A stretch of 64,000 bases of DNA from Streptomyces tailanensis (GTDB taxonomy: Bacteria > Actinomycetota > Actinomycetes > Streptomycetales > Streptomycetaceae): positions 62,001-126,000 of the forward strand of contig NZ_VTHJ01000004.1 of NCBI RefSeq assembly GCF_008386495.1, given 5' to 3'. Every line of letters begins with the position of its first letter. Position 1 is the first letter of the stretch. Under the pieces are notes generated by a model. The model was not told the origin of the DNA, searched no databases, and saw only the letters and a list, made by a program, of their open reading frames with translations. Both the position numbers and the translations under genes were made by a program. Below are positions 35,183 to 44,296 of this stretch, one piece after another.

Positions 35183-37183
35183 CTATCCGAAGAGGCCGCC
35201 GTTGTTTCCTCCGTTGTTGTTGCCGCCGTTGTTGCCGAAGCCGACCGAGGCGAGGGTGATGGTCGTCTGGGCCGGGTCGGCGTCGTCGCCGCCGTCCGGG
35301 TCCTGGTCGGTGACGAGTGCGGTGTCGCTCTGGTCGCTGCCCGGGGCGAACTGGATGTTCGTGAAGCCCGCCTGCTGCAGGAGCTGCTTGGCCTCGCCCA
35401 CGGTCCGGCCGACCACGTTCGGGACCTCGGCCTCCTGCTCCTCTTCCTCCTCGGCCGCCTTGCCGATCTGGATGGTGACCGTGTCGCCCTTCTCGGCCTC
35501 GCTGCCCTGCTCCGGCGAGGTCGCGATGACCTTGCCGACCAGGTTGGGGTCGTCCGTCTCGACCTCGACGCACTCGCCGACCAGGTTGTTGGCCGTCATC
35601 TGGGCCTTGGCCTGGTCACAGCTGAGGTTGCGGACGTCCGGGACGGTGACCGTCGCGGCCTCCGTGGCGACTGTCAGCGTGATCGTGGAGCCCTTTTCGA
35701 GCTTGCCGCTGTCGGGGTCCTGGTCGATCACGATGCCGGCCGTGCGGTCGGACTCCTCGGTCTTCTTCTCGACCTGGAAGCCCTTCTTCTCGAGTTCGGC
35801 CTCGGCGTCCTCGAACTTCAGGCCCTGGACGTCGGGGACCGCGACCTTCGGGGCACCGGTGGAGATCACCAGGGCGATGGTGTCGCCCTTCTTGACTGGA
35901 TCACCTTCCTTAGGCGTCTGACTACAGACGTTGCCCGTCTTCTGGTCCTCGCACTCAGCTTTGGTGACCGTTACCTCGAGATCAACATTGCCTGCTGCTC
36001 TCTTGGCTTCGGCCTCCGTCTGTCCCACGAAGCTAGGGCTCTTGAACGTTTCGTTGGAGGTGTCGTTGCCCGGGAACATCCACCGTCCGATGAGGATCGC
36101 GCCGATCAGCACCAGCACACCCGCGACGACCAGGAGGATCGTCGAGGTGTTGTTCTTCTTCGGCTGGCGGCGGCGGCCCTGACGGTCGTCGTAGCCGCCG
36201 TAGCCGCCGTAGCCGTCGTCCCCGTTCATCGGGGGCAGCATGGTGGTGGCCTGGGCGTCCGTGGAGCGCAGGGCGGTGGTGGGCTGGTCGTCGGGGTAGC
36301 CGCCGTAGCCGACCGATCCCATGGCCGCCGTGGCCGCGACGGGCTGGCCGTCGAGGCAGGCCTCGATGTCGGCGCGCATCTCGTCGGCGGACTGGTAGCG
36401 GTAGTCCGGGTCCTTGACCAGGGCACGCAGGACGATGGCGTCCATCTCCGGCGTGATCTCCGGGTCGAAGACGCTCGGGGGCTGCGGTTCCTCCCGTACG
36501 TGCTGGTAGGCGACCGCCACGGGGGAGTCGCCCACGAACGGCGGGCGGACCGTCAGCAGCTCGTAGAGCAGACAGCCCGTCGAGTACAGGTCGGAACGGG
36601 CGTCCACCTGCTCGCCCTTGGCCTGCTCCGGGGAGAGGTACTGGGCGGTGCCGATGACCGCGGACGTCTGGGTCATGGTCATGCCGGAGTCGCCCATGGC
36701 GCGGGCGATGCCGAAGTCCATGACCTTGACCTGGCCGTTGCGCGTCAACATGACGTTCGCCGGCTTGATGTCACGGTGGACGATCTGGTTGCGGTGGGCG
36801 TACTCCAGGCCTTGGAGGATGCCGATGGTCATCTCCATGGCCCGCTCCGGCAGCAGCTTGCGGCCGCTGTGAAGAAGCTCACGGAGGGTGGAGCCCTCGA
36901 CGTACTCCATGACGATGTACGGGATCGAGACCCCGTCGATGTAGTCCTCGCCCGTGTCGTAGACCGCGACGATCGCGGGGTGGTTGAGCGAGGCGGCCGA
37001 CTGGGCCTCCCGGCGGAACCGGGCCTGGAAGGTGGGGTCGCGCGCGAGGTCCGCTCGCAGCGTCTTCACCGCCACGGTGCGGCCGAGGCGGGTGTCCATC
37101 GCGAGGTAGACCTCCGCCATGCCACCACGGCCGAGCACCTGGCCCAGCTCGTACCGGCCGCCGAGGCGACGCGGCTCTTCCAT
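35183..37183 (-). CDS. pknB: PASTA-domain serine/threonine kinase PknB
   Basis: The 666-residue kinase has a glycine loop GRGGMAEVYLAMD, VAVKTLR, HRDIKPANVMLT, MDFGIARAMGD and the activation loop TSAVIGTAQYLSPEQAKGEQ. A Gly/Tyr-rich juxtamembrane segment and one transmembrane helix (STILLVVAGVLVLIGAILIG) lead to four extracellular PASTA repeats (VDLEVTV..., VPDVQGLKFEDA..., VPDVRNLSCDQA..., VPNVVGRTVGEA...). PASTA domains bind muropeptides or lipid II, so this kinase senses cell-wall synthesis. It ends the minus-strand fhaA-to-pknB cluster. GGTAGGA precedes the ATG. Confidence 0.97.
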   Translation of the reverse strand: MEEPRRLGGRYELGQVLGRGGMAEVYLAMDTRLGRTVAVKTLRADLARDPTFQARFRREAQSAASLNHPAIVAVYDTGEDYIDGVSIPYIVMEYVEGSTLRELLHSGRKLLPERAMEMTIGILQGLEYAHRNQIVHRDIKPANVMLTRNGQVKVMDFGIARAMGDSGMTMTQTSAVIGTAQYLSPEQAKGEQVDARSDLYSTGCLLYELLTVRPPFVGDSPVAVAYQHVREEPQPPSVFDPEITPEMDAIVLRALVKDPDYRYQSADEMRADIEACLDGQPVAATAAMGSVGYGGYPDDQPTTALRSTDAQATTMLPPMNGDDGYGGYGGYDDRQGRRRQPKKNNTSTILLVVAGVLVLIGAILIGRWMFPGNDTSNETFKSPSFVGQTEAEAKRAAGNVDLEVTVTKAECEDQKTGNVCSQTPKEGDPVKKGDTIALVISTGAPKVAVPDVQGLKFEDAEAELEKKGFQVEKKTEESDRTAGIVIDQDPDSGKLEKGSTITLTVATEAATVTVPDVRNLSCDQAKAQMTANNLVGECVEVETDDPNLVGKVIATSPEQGSEAEKGDTVTIQIGKAAEEEEEQEAEVPNVVGRTVGEAKQLLQQAGFTNIQFAPGSDQSDTALVTDQDPDGGDDADPAQTTITLASVGFGNNGGNNNGGNNGGLFG

Positions 37184-37354
37184 AGCTTCCTACCAGCCCT
37201 CTCCGTCGGTCCCGACCGCACCCATGTACGGTCCGGCGGCTGTGCTGTCCGGGCATACGGTACCCGGCTCGCCTTCTGTGACCTGGCCAACCGCATCAGC
37301 CGATACAGGACCGGTATCGCAACGTGCACCGATGTGAAGGTGACGTGAGCGGGG

Positions 37355-38821
37355 TCACTTCTTGCTGTTGATCACTGCCTGCATCACGCTCTTCGCGATC
37401 GGGCCGGCGAGACCGCCACCGGAGATCTCACCGCGGTCCGCGCTGCCGTCCTCGACGACCACGGCCACGGCGACCGGCGAGCTGCCGTCGCTGAGCTTGG
37501 CGTACGAGATGAACCAGGCGTACGGCAGCTCCTTGTTGTTGAGGCCGTGCTGGGCGGTACCGGTCTTGCCACCGACGGTAGCGCCGCTGATCTTCGCGCT
37601 GCCGCCGGTGCCGGCCGGGTCGTTGACGACGGTCTCCATCATGTCCTGCAGCGCCTGGGCGGTGTCCGGCGAGACGGCCTGGGAGAGCTCCTCCGGCTCG
37701 TGCGACTCGATGACGTCGAGGGTGGAGGCGCGCAGCTGGTCGACCATGTACGGCTTCATCAGCTTGCCGTCGTTGGCGATCGCAGCGGAGACCATCGCCA
37801 TCTGCAGCGGGGTGGCGCGGTTGGAGCCCTGGCCGATGCCGTCGAGGGCGTTCTGCGGACGGTTGTCCTCGGGGTAGACGCTCTCCGCCGCGCGGACCGG
37901 GATGTCCAGTTCGGCCTCGCCGAAGCCGAACTTCTCGGACTGCTCGATCATCTTGTCGTTGCCGACGCTGTCGCTGAGCTTGGCGAAGACGGTGTTGCAG
38001 GAGACCTTCAGCGCGTCGCGCAGGGTCGCGTTCTCGCAGTCCCCGTGCTGGTTGGTGAGGTCGGTGCTCGACTCGGGCAGCCGGTACGGCTCCGGGCTGT
38101 CCGTGGCCTCGTCGATGCCGCTGACCACGTTGTTCTCCAGCGCGGCGGCGGCGGTGACCACCTTGAACGTGGAGCCCGGCGGGTAGGTCTCGCGCAGTGC
38201 GCGGTTCAGCATCGGCTTGTCGGAGTCCTTCTCCAGCTTCGAGAAGGTCTCGCTGTCCTTGCTGCTGATACCGGCGAAGGACGACGGGTCGTACGACGGC
38301 GTGGAGGCCAGCGCCAGGACCGCCCCGGTCTGGGGGTCGATCGCGGCGACGGCACCCTTCTTGTCACCCAGGCCCTCGAAGGCCGCCTTCTGCGCGGCGG
38401 CGTTGAGGGTGGTGACGACGCTGCCGCCCTGCTTCTTCTTCCCGGTGATCATGTCCAGCGTGTTCCGGAAGAAGAGCCGGTCGTCGTTGCCGGTGAGGAT
38501 GCCGTCCTCAAGGCTCTCCAACTGGGTGGCGCCGACGATCTGGGAGGCGTACCCGGTGACGGGCGCCCACATCTCGCCGTTCTTCCAGGTGCGCTTGTAC
38601 TTGTAGTCGGTGCCCTTGGTCTCGACGGAGCCGGTGATGGCCTTGCCGTCGACGATGATGTCGCCGCGCGGAGTGGCGTAGCGCTCGATCGAGACGCGAC
38701 GGTTCTCCTTGCGTGATTGCAGGGCGTCGGCCTGTACGTACTGGATCCAGTTGTCGCGAATGAGCAGGGCGAGGACGAGCAGCCCGCAGAAGATCGCGAT
38801 CCGGCGCAGGGGCTTGTTCAC
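37355..38821 (-). CDS. pbpA: Penicillin-binding protein PbpA (transpeptidase)
   Basis: The 488-residue protein has a membrane anchor (IAIFCGLLVLALLIRDNWIQ) and a penicillin-binding transpeptidase domain: SxxK in PPGSTFKVV, SxN in VSCNTVF and KTG in GGKTGTAQHG. It crosslinks peptidoglycan at the outer face of the membrane. The ATG overlaps the stop of the ftsW/rodA gene by four bases (ATGA), so the two are translationally coupled. A 171-base gap separates it from pknB. Confidence 0.96.
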   Translation of the reverse strand: MNKPLRRIAIFCGLLVLALLIRDNWIQYVQADALQSRKENRRVSIERYATPRGDIIVDGKAITGSVETKGTDYKYKRTWKNGEMWAPVTGYASQIVGATQLESLEDGILTGNDDRLFFRNTLDMITGKKKQGGSVVTTLNAAAQKAAFEGLGDKKGAVAAIDPQTGAVLALASTPSYDPSSFAGISSKDSETFSKLEKDSDKPMLNRALRETYPPGSTFKVVTAAAALENNVVSGIDEATDSPEPYRLPESSTDLTNQHGDCENATLRDALKVSCNTVFAKLSDSVGNDKMIEQSEKFGFGEAELDIPVRAAESVYPEDNRPQNALDGIGQGSNRATPLQMAMVSAAIANDGKLMKPYMVDQLRASTLDVIESHEPEELSQAVSPDTAQALQDMMETVVNDPAGTGGSAKISGATVGGKTGTAQHGLNNKELPYAWFISYAKLSDGSSPVAVAVVVEDGSADRGEISGGGLAGPIAKSVMQAVINSKK

Positions 38822-40257
38822 GGTCGGACCACCTGGGTCATCTCGGCGTCGGGGTTGGGCGCGGGGGCCGGGGCAGGGCGGCGGGCGGTGTCGCTGATGC
38901 GCAGCAGGAGGCCGATGAGCGCCCAGTTCGCGATCACGGAGGAACCACCGGCCGCGAAGAACGGCATGGTCATACCGGTCAGCGGGATCAGGCCCATGAC
39001 ACCGCCGACCACCACGAAGATCTGCAGGGCGAACGCGCCCGAGAGGCCGACCGCGAAGAGCTTGCCGAAGGGGTCGCGGGCGGCCAGGGCGGTGCGCACA
39101 CCTCGCTCGATGATCAGCCCGTACAGCAGCAGGATCCCCATGACACCGGCGAGACCGAGTTCCTCTCCGACGGTGGAGAAGATGAAGTCGGAGTTGGCGG
39201 CGAAGCCGATGAGGTCGGAGTTGCCCTGGCCGAGCCCGGTGCCGAGGACGCCACCGGACCCGAAGGACATGATCGACTGGCCGATCTGGTAGCAGGCGTC
39301 GGAGTTCTCGTAGCAGGACCAGGGGTCGAGCCAGGCGTTGACACGGGCCTGTACGTGACCCGCGAACGACGCGACACCGACCGCGCCGGCGGCGGACATC
39401 AGCAGGCCGATGACGATCCAGCTGGTCCGCTCGGTGGCGACGTACAGCATGATCACGAACATGCCGAAGAACAGCAGCGACGTACCGAGGTCGTTCTCGA
39501 AGATGAGGATGAGCAGGCTGACGGCCCAGATCGTGATGATCGGGCCGAGGTCGCGGCCGCGCGGCAGGTACAGGCCCATGAAACGGCGGCTGGCCAGTGC
39601 CAGGGCGTCCCGCTTCACCATGAGGTAGCCCGAGAAGAAGATCGCGAGAATGATCTTCGCGAACTCGCCCGGCTGGATCGTGCCCACGCCGGGAATCCTG
39701 ATCCAGATCTTGGCGCCGAACGTGTCGTCGCCGAGGCCGGGCACGAGGGGCAGGACGAGGAGCACCAGTGCGACGGCCATCGAGATGTACGTGTAGCGCT
39801 GCAGGATGCGGTGGTCCTTGAGGAAGACGACGACCGCGACGAAGAGCGCGAGGCCCAGAGCCGAGAACAGCAGTTGCTTCGGGGCCGAGGGGGTGAAGAC
39901 GCCGTAGGCGCTCTCGGCCAGATTCTGCAGCCGCTCCGACTGGTCCAGGCGCCAGATGAACACCAGCCCCAGTCCGTTGAGCAGCGTGGCCAATGGCAGC
40001 AGTAGCGGGTCCGCGTAGGCCGCGAACTTCCGTACGACGATATGGCCGATGCCGGCCAGGAGGCCGAGGCCGAGGCCGTACCCGAGCAGGCCGGTGGGCA
40101 CCTGGTCGTTGATGGCGAGTCCGACGTTGGCGTAGGCGAACACCGGGATGACGACCGCGAAGACCAGCAGCGCCAGCTCGGTGTTGCGCCGGCTCGGTGC
40201 GCCGATCGCGCCGATCGTGGACGTGTGCTGCGTCGACGTGTTGGTAGTACTGCTCAT
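38818..40257 (-). CDS. FtsW/RodA/SpoVE family peptidoglycan polymerase
   Basis: The 479-residue protein has about ten to twelve transmembrane helices and the SEDS family motifs: PGVGTIQPGEFAKI, LILIFENDLGTSLLFFGMFV and VVGGVMGLIPLTGMTMPFFAAGGSS. SEDS proteins polymerise glycan strands from lipid II and work with a cognate class B PBP, here PbpA. It starts 27 bases downstream of the pstP stop. In mycobacteria this position is rodA; in Streptomyces it is called ftsW or rodA. Confidence 0.95.
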   Translation of the reverse strand: MSSTTNTSTQHTSTIGAIGAPSRRNTELALLVFAVVIPVFAYANVGLAINDQVPTGLLGYGLGLGLLAGIGHIVVRKFAAYADPLLLPLATLLNGLGLVFIWRLDQSERLQNLAESAYGVFTPSAPKQLLFSALGLALFVAVVVFLKDHRILQRYTYISMAVALVLLVLPLVPGLGDDTFGAKIWIRIPGVGTIQPGEFAKIILAIFFSGYLMVKRDALALASRRFMGLYLPRGRDLGPIITIWAVSLLILIFENDLGTSLLFFGMFVIMLYVATERTSWIVIGLLMSAAGAVGVASFAGHVQARVNAWLDPWSCYENSDACYQIGQSIMSFGSGGVLGTGLGQGNSDLIGFAANSDFIFSTVGEELGLAGVMGILLLYGLIIERGVRTALAARDPFGKLFAVGLSGAFALQIFVVVGGVMGLIPLTGMTMPFFAAGGSSVIANWALIGLLLRISDTARRPAPAPAPNPDAEMTQVVRP

Positions 40258-40284
40258 CGTGTGAGTGGGCCCCTCGCGGCTTGC

Positions 40285-41814
40285 CTACTGCTCACCGCAC
40301 CGCGAGACCAGTTCCTGCTCCTCCTCCGAGAGGCTGGGGCCGGTCGACGGTGCGGGTGCGGTCTGGGACGGGGACGGGGACGTCGATGGCGTCGACGTCG
40401 GGGACGGTGTGGCCTTGGACGTGAGGGAGGTCCTGGTGGTTCCCGTGACGCCTCCGGCCTCGCCCTCACCGGTCTTCGCGTTGCTGTCCGCCTCGCGGCG
40501 CTCGGCGTTCTTCTTGCACGCGGACGCCTGGTCGGACAGTTCCGCGATCTTCTTCTGGGCGTCGCTCAGACCGCCCCCGGAGATCGTGGCCTCGACCTGC
40601 TTCTTCTGGTACGGCGGCAGGTACTTGAGTTCGATCTCGGGGTGGTCCTTCTCCACCTTCGACAGCGTGATCCAGGCCAGGTCCTGGCTGATGCCGCGGT
40701 ACAGCGCGACATGGTCGTCCTTGGCACCGACGTAGTACTGCGTCTGCGTCCAGCGGTACCCGCCGTACAGGCCGCCGCCGATCAGGCCGAGGGCGAGAAG
40801 GCCGAAGAACGATCTCTTCAGCCACTTGCGCTTCTTGCCGGGCTTGACGAAGTCGTCGTCGGAGTAGTTCCCGAAGCTGCCCGCGGCCGCCATGTATCCG
40901 GTGGTGTCGCCGGAGCCGGGTGGGCCGAACTCGCCGCCACCGCCCTGTCCGTGCCCCGGACGGCCGAGGCCGGAGGCGCGGCCGGCGGGGGTCTGCATGA
41001 TGCCGTTGTCCTGCAGGTGGAGCTGGTTCTCGGCGACGGCGCCGACCACGACCGGGGTGTCGTGCAGCTGCCCGGCGAGGGTGTCCCCGGTGTCGAGGTC
41101 GAGGACGTCGGCGACGATGACAGTGATGTTGTCGGGGCCGCCGCCGCGCAGCGCGAGCTGGATCAGCTCCTGCACGGTCTCCTGAGGGCCCTGGTAGCTG
41201 GCGAGGGTGTCCTCCATCGTCTGGTGGGACACGACGCCGGACAGGCCGTCGGAGCAGATCAGATACCGGTCGCCGGCGCGGACCTCACGGATGGACAGGT
41301 CGGGCTCGACGTGGTCGCCGCTGCCCAGCGCGCGCATCAGCAGGGAGCGCTGCGGGTGGGTTGTGGCTTCCTCTTCGGTGATGCGGCCCTCGTCGACGAG
41401 TCGCTGCACCCAGGTGTGGTCCTGGGTGATCTGGGTGAGGACGCCGTCGCGCAGGAGGTAGGCGCGGGAGTCGCCGACGTGGACGAGGCCGAGCCGCTGG
41501 CCGGTCCACAGCAGGGCGGTGAGCGTGGTGCCCATGCCCTCCAGCTGTGGGTCCTCCTCGACCATCGCGCGCAGCTGGTCGTTGGCGCGCTGCACGGCGG
41601 TGCCGAGGGAGGTGAGGATGTCGGAGCCGGGGATGTCGTCGTCGAGCGTGACGAGGGTGGAGATCACCTCGGAGGAGGCGACCTCGCCGGCCGCCTGGCC
41701 GCCCATGCCGTCGGCGATCGCGAGGAGGCGCGGACCGGCGTAGCCCGAGTCCTCGTTGCCCTCGCGGATCATGCCTTTGTGCGATCCGGCGGCGAAGCGC
41801 AGTGAGAGACTCAT
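40285..41814 (-). CDS. PP2C family serine/threonine phosphatase PstP
   Basis: The 509-residue protein has the PP2C motifs REGNEDSGYAG, LAIADGMGGQAAGE, LVHVGDSRAYLLR, SDGLSGVVS and GGGPDNITVIVADV. A Gly/Pro/Gln-rich linker, one transmembrane helix (FFGLLALGLIGGGLYGGYRW) and an extracytoplasmic domain with a Ser/Thr/Pro-rich tail complete it. It removes phosphates placed by PknB and is the only phosphatase of the cluster. GAGG lies five bases before the ATG. A longer frame upstream is possible but has no better site. Confidence 0.96.
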   Translation of the reverse strand: MSLSLRFAAGSHKGMIREGNEDSGYAGPRLLAIADGMGGQAAGEVASSEVISTLVTLDDDIPGSDILTSLGTAVQRANDQLRAMVEEDPQLEGMGTTLTALLWTGQRLGLVHVGDSRAYLLRDGVLTQITQDHTWVQRLVDEGRITEEEATTHPQRSLLMRALGSGDHVEPDLSIREVRAGDRYLICSDGLSGVVSHQTMEDTLASYQGPQETVQELIQLALRGGGPDNITVIVADVLDLDTGDTLAGQLHDTPVVVGAVAENQLHLQDNGIMQTPAGRASGLGRPGHGQGGGGEFGPPGSGDTTGYMAAAGSFGNYSDDDFVKPGKKRKWLKRSFFGLLALGLIGGGLYGGYRWTQTQYYVGAKDDHVALYRGISQDLAWITLSKVEKDHPEIELKYLPPYQKKQVEATISGGGLSDAQKKIAELSDQASACKKNAERREADSNAKTGEGEAGGVTGTTRTSLTSKATPSPTSTPSTSPSPSQTAPAPSTGPSLSEEEQELVSRCGEQ

Positions 41815-41942
41815 GCGCACCTCGCCCGTCGGCTCCGGGTACATCCGCACGGTGCCCACCCTCCGGTCGGGAGCGCGCCGGGGCCCCTGGTGGGGGCCGC
41901 CACCGCGTGCTCGCTCCGCTCGCGCTCATTCATGATGTAGCA

Positions 41943-42464
41943 CTACTTCCGCAGCTCGATGACGGTCTTGCCGATGCGGATCGGCGCGCCCAGCGGAATG
42001 GGCGTGGGAGTCGTCAGTCGGTTCCGGTCGAGATACGTGCCGTTGGTGGACCCCAGGTCCTCGACGATCCACTGGCCGTCGCGGTCCGGGTAGATCCGGG
42101 CGTGCCTGCTGGAGGCGTAGTCGTCGTCCAGCACGATCGTGGAGTCGTGTGCGCGGCCCAGGGTGATGGTCTGGCCCTGGAGCGCCACGGTGGTACCCGT
42201 GAGGGTGCCCTCGCTGACGACGAGTTTGGTGGGGGCGTTACGGCCGCGGCGGCCACCGGAGGCGGCGGGCTGCTGGCCGCGCTGCTGCGGGGGCGCGGCC
42301 TGCCGGGCGGCCTGTTGTGGCCGCGCGTTCTCCCGGCGCGACCCCCGCTGGGTGACGCGCGTACCGAACAGGTCGCTGCGGATGACCTGCACGGCCACGA
42401 TCACGAACAGCCACAGTACGGCCAGGAACCCCAGCCGCATGACCGTGAGGGTCAGCTCTGACAT
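41943..42464 (-). CDS. FHA domain protein FhaB
   Basis: The 173-residue protein has an N-terminal membrane helix (LTVMRLGFLAVLWLFVIVAV) and a C-terminal FHA domain (TITLGRAHDSTIVLDDDYASSRHARI, EDLGSTNGTYLDRNRL). FHA domains bind phosphothreonine, so it is a likely PknB target or adaptor, as known for FhaB/FipA in mycobacteria. The gene is the second of the cluster and ends 128 bases before pstP. Confidence 0.94.
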   Translation of the reverse strand: MSELTLTVMRLGFLAVLWLFVIVAVQVIRSDLFGTRVTQRGSRRENARPQQAARQAAPPQQRGQQPAASGGRRGRNAPTKLVVSEGTLTGTTVALQGQTITLGRAHDSTIVLDDDYASSRHARIYPDRDGQWIVEDLGSTNGTYLDRNRLTTPTPIPLGAPIRIGKTVIELRK

Positions 42465-42474
42465 TGCCCCCGCT

Positions 42475-43320
42475 TCACCCTTCGGCTTGCCGGTAAATGA
42501 TGGTGGTGCTGCCCACGACGATCCGCGAGCCGTCGCGGAGCGTAGCGCGGGTGGTGTGCTGCCCGTCCACCACGATGCCGTTGGTGGACCCAAGATCCTG
42601 GATCGTCGAGGGCGTTCCGGTCCGGATCTCGCAGTGCCGACGGGATACGCCGGGGTCGTCGATCCGCACGTCGGCTTCGGTGCTGCGGCCCAGCACGAGC
42701 GTCGGGCGGGAGATCTGATGGCGGGTGCCGTTGATCTCGATCCAGTAGCGCGTGCGCCCGCCGGCCGCCGGGGCGGCACCGGCCCGCTGGAGGTAGGGCG
42801 CGGAGCCGGGGCGGCCACCGCCGGGCGGTGGTGTGGCCGGCATGGGCGGGGCGCCCGCGGGTGCGGCGGTGGGCGGGTAGCCGTAGCCGCCGGGGCGGCC
42901 CGCGGCGGGGCTCGCCGGGGCGCCGGCGGGGGCCTGCTGGTTGGTGGAGGAGGCGAGCGTACGGCTGCGCACCCGGTACAGACCGGTGTCGAGGTCGTCC
43001 GCCTTCTCCAGGTTGACCTTGATCGGTCCCATGAACGTGTAGCGCTGCTGCTTGGCGTAGTCGCGCACCATGCCGGCGAGCTCGTCGCCGAGCTGGCCGG
43101 AGTAGGGGCTGAGGCGCTCGTAGTCGGGCGTGCTCAGCTCCACGATGAAGTCATTGGGCACGACTGTCCGGTCGCGGTTCCAGATGGTCGCGTTGTTGTC
43201 GCACTCACGCTGGAGCGCTCCCGCGATCTCGACGGGCTGGACCTCGGACTTGAACACCTTGGCGAAGGTGCCGTTGACCAGACCTTCGAGGCGCTGCTCG
43301 AACTTCTTCAGGACTCCCAT
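42475..43320 (-). CDS. FHA domain protein FhaA (DUF3662)
   Basis: The 281-residue protein has an N-terminal DUF3662 domain (MGVLKKFEQRLEGLVNGTFAKVFKSEVQPVEIAGAL...), a Gly/Pro/Ala-rich linker and a C-terminal FHA domain (LVLGRSTEADVRIDDPGVSRRHCEI, QDLGSTNGIVVDGQH). It is the first gene of the minus-strand cluster and has GGAGGTGCC before the ATG. In mycobacteria FhaA binds phosphorylated MviN and slows peptidoglycan synthesis. It is soluble as read. Confidence 0.94.
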   Translation of the reverse strand: MGVLKKFEQRLEGLVNGTFAKVFKSEVQPVEIAGALQRECDNNATIWNRDRTVVPNDFIVELSTPDYERLSPYSGQLGDELAGMVRDYAKQQRYTFMGPIKVNLEKADDLDTGLYRVRSRTLASSTNQQAPAGAPASPAAGRPGGYGYPPTAAPAGAPPMPATPPPGGGRPGSAPYLQRAGAAPAAGGRTRYWIEINGTRHQISRPTLVLGRSTEADVRIDDPGVSRRHCEIRTGTPSTIQDLGSTNGIVVDGQHTTRATLRDGSRIVVGSTTIIYRQAEG

Positions 43321-43807
43321 GGGGCACCTCCTCCATCGTCACCGCTCTGCGTACTGCGCCCGTACTGCTTACTGATCGTATCCACGCGCCGGGAAATCGG
43401 CTGGTTCCCCCCGTCGGCCCCGTCGACCGGTGTCACCCGGTGTCGACGCCCACTGAAGTCCCCTCCCGGATTCCCATCGGAGCTCTTCTTCGAACTACCG
43501 CTGTCCGAACTCTGCCAAGGATCGTAGAGGCGGCGCGAGACCAGTGTCCCGCACCGGGCCGTGCACCCTGTCCTCCTCCAGTGGAGATGGCCGGGACCGG
43601 TACGAGGTTGATACGTGAACCAGCATGCGTTGATACGTAGCCGGAGGCCCCCCGTGTTCGGTCCGTGCTGGTCGGGCCGGGCGCGGCGGCGTGGACGGCG
43701 GCCAGCTGCGGATAAGGGATGCGAACCCACCGTCTCCAGCGTGCTAATCTTCTCGATGTCAGAAGGCGCCAGCACCGCGAGGAGCAGGCCCTGAGGACAC
43801 ACCTAAT
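43321..43807. other. Promoter region between fhaA and tRNA-Leu
   Basis: This 487-base stretch holds no gene I can support. The fhaA promoter must lie here, and a tRNA-Leu -10 TAATCT is at 43745-43750 in the same GCTAATCTTC context as tRNA-Ile, with no clear -35 hexamer. Confidence 0.5.
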
Positions 43808-43891
43808 GCGCGGGTGGCGGAATAGGCAGACGCGCTGGATTCAGGTTCCAGTGCCCGCAAGGGCGTGGGGGTTCAACTCCCCCCTCGCGCA
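43808..43891 (+). tRNA. tRNA-Leu (anticodon CAG)
   Basis: A class II tRNA with a long variable arm. GCGCGGG begins the acceptor, the anticodon loop TTCAGGT has CAG at 43842-43844, the variable arm is GTGCCCGCAAGGGCGT, the T-arm is GGGGGTTCAACTCCCCC, and CTCGCGC closes the acceptor with discriminator A. CCA is not encoded. Confidence 0.97.
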
Positions 43892-43895
43892 CAGC

Positions 43896-43936
43896 GAAGC
43901 GGTCCCATCGTGATCACGATGGGACCGCTTCTTTTT
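43896..43936 (+). terminator. Terminator of tRNA-Leu
   Basis: A perfect 36-base palindrome (43896-43931, GAAGCGGTCCCATCGTGATC and its complement) followed by TTTTT. Confidence 0.93.
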
Positions 43937-44047
43937 GCTCTTCTCTTTGCCCGCTTCCCGGCGTTCGGGGAGCCCGGAGGTCGGCCCGCCGGGCCTCTGA
44001 AGTGTGAGGAGTCTCTCAGGGGATTCGGTAAGGGCTTTCAAAGCGAT

Positions 44048-44061
44048 GTTTCACGTGAAAC
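44048..44061. other. parS: parS centromere site (ParB binding)
   Basis: A second exact GTTTCACGTGAAAC palindrome, in the gap between tRNA-Leu and the GH127 gene, about 43 kb from oriC. Confidence 0.92.
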
Positions 44062-44214
44062 GTCGTAGATGGGGTGCTCGGGTGCAGTCCGCGTGCGGTA
44101 TCGCTCCGCCGAGGAGGCGGCGGGCTGTGATCATCTCGGGACTTGATCCGGTGAAACCCGTCAGAACCGTTGACGCTCACCCGCCCCATATCTATCTTCT
44201 GGTCGGAAATTCGT

Positions 44215-44240
44215 ACAACGTCCGTAATTTCGAACGTAGT
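44215..44240. promoter_or_regulatory. Imperfect inverted repeat upstream of the GH127 gene
   Basis: ACAACGTCCG (44215-44224) and CGAACGTAGT (44231-44240) match as inverted repeats in 8 of 10 positions around TAATTT, 57 bases before the start. It could be an operator of the hydrolase promoter; the regulator is not in the window. Confidence 0.35.
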
Positions 44241-44296
44241 TCTCGCTTCCTGTCATGCAAGCAAGCACCCCCACACCTGCCAGAGACGAGGCGCAC

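Noticed and set aside
35177..37348. Plus-strand open frame of 723 codons across pknB
   Set aside because: It is the antisense shadow of pknB, with composition typical of a wrong frame and no motifs.
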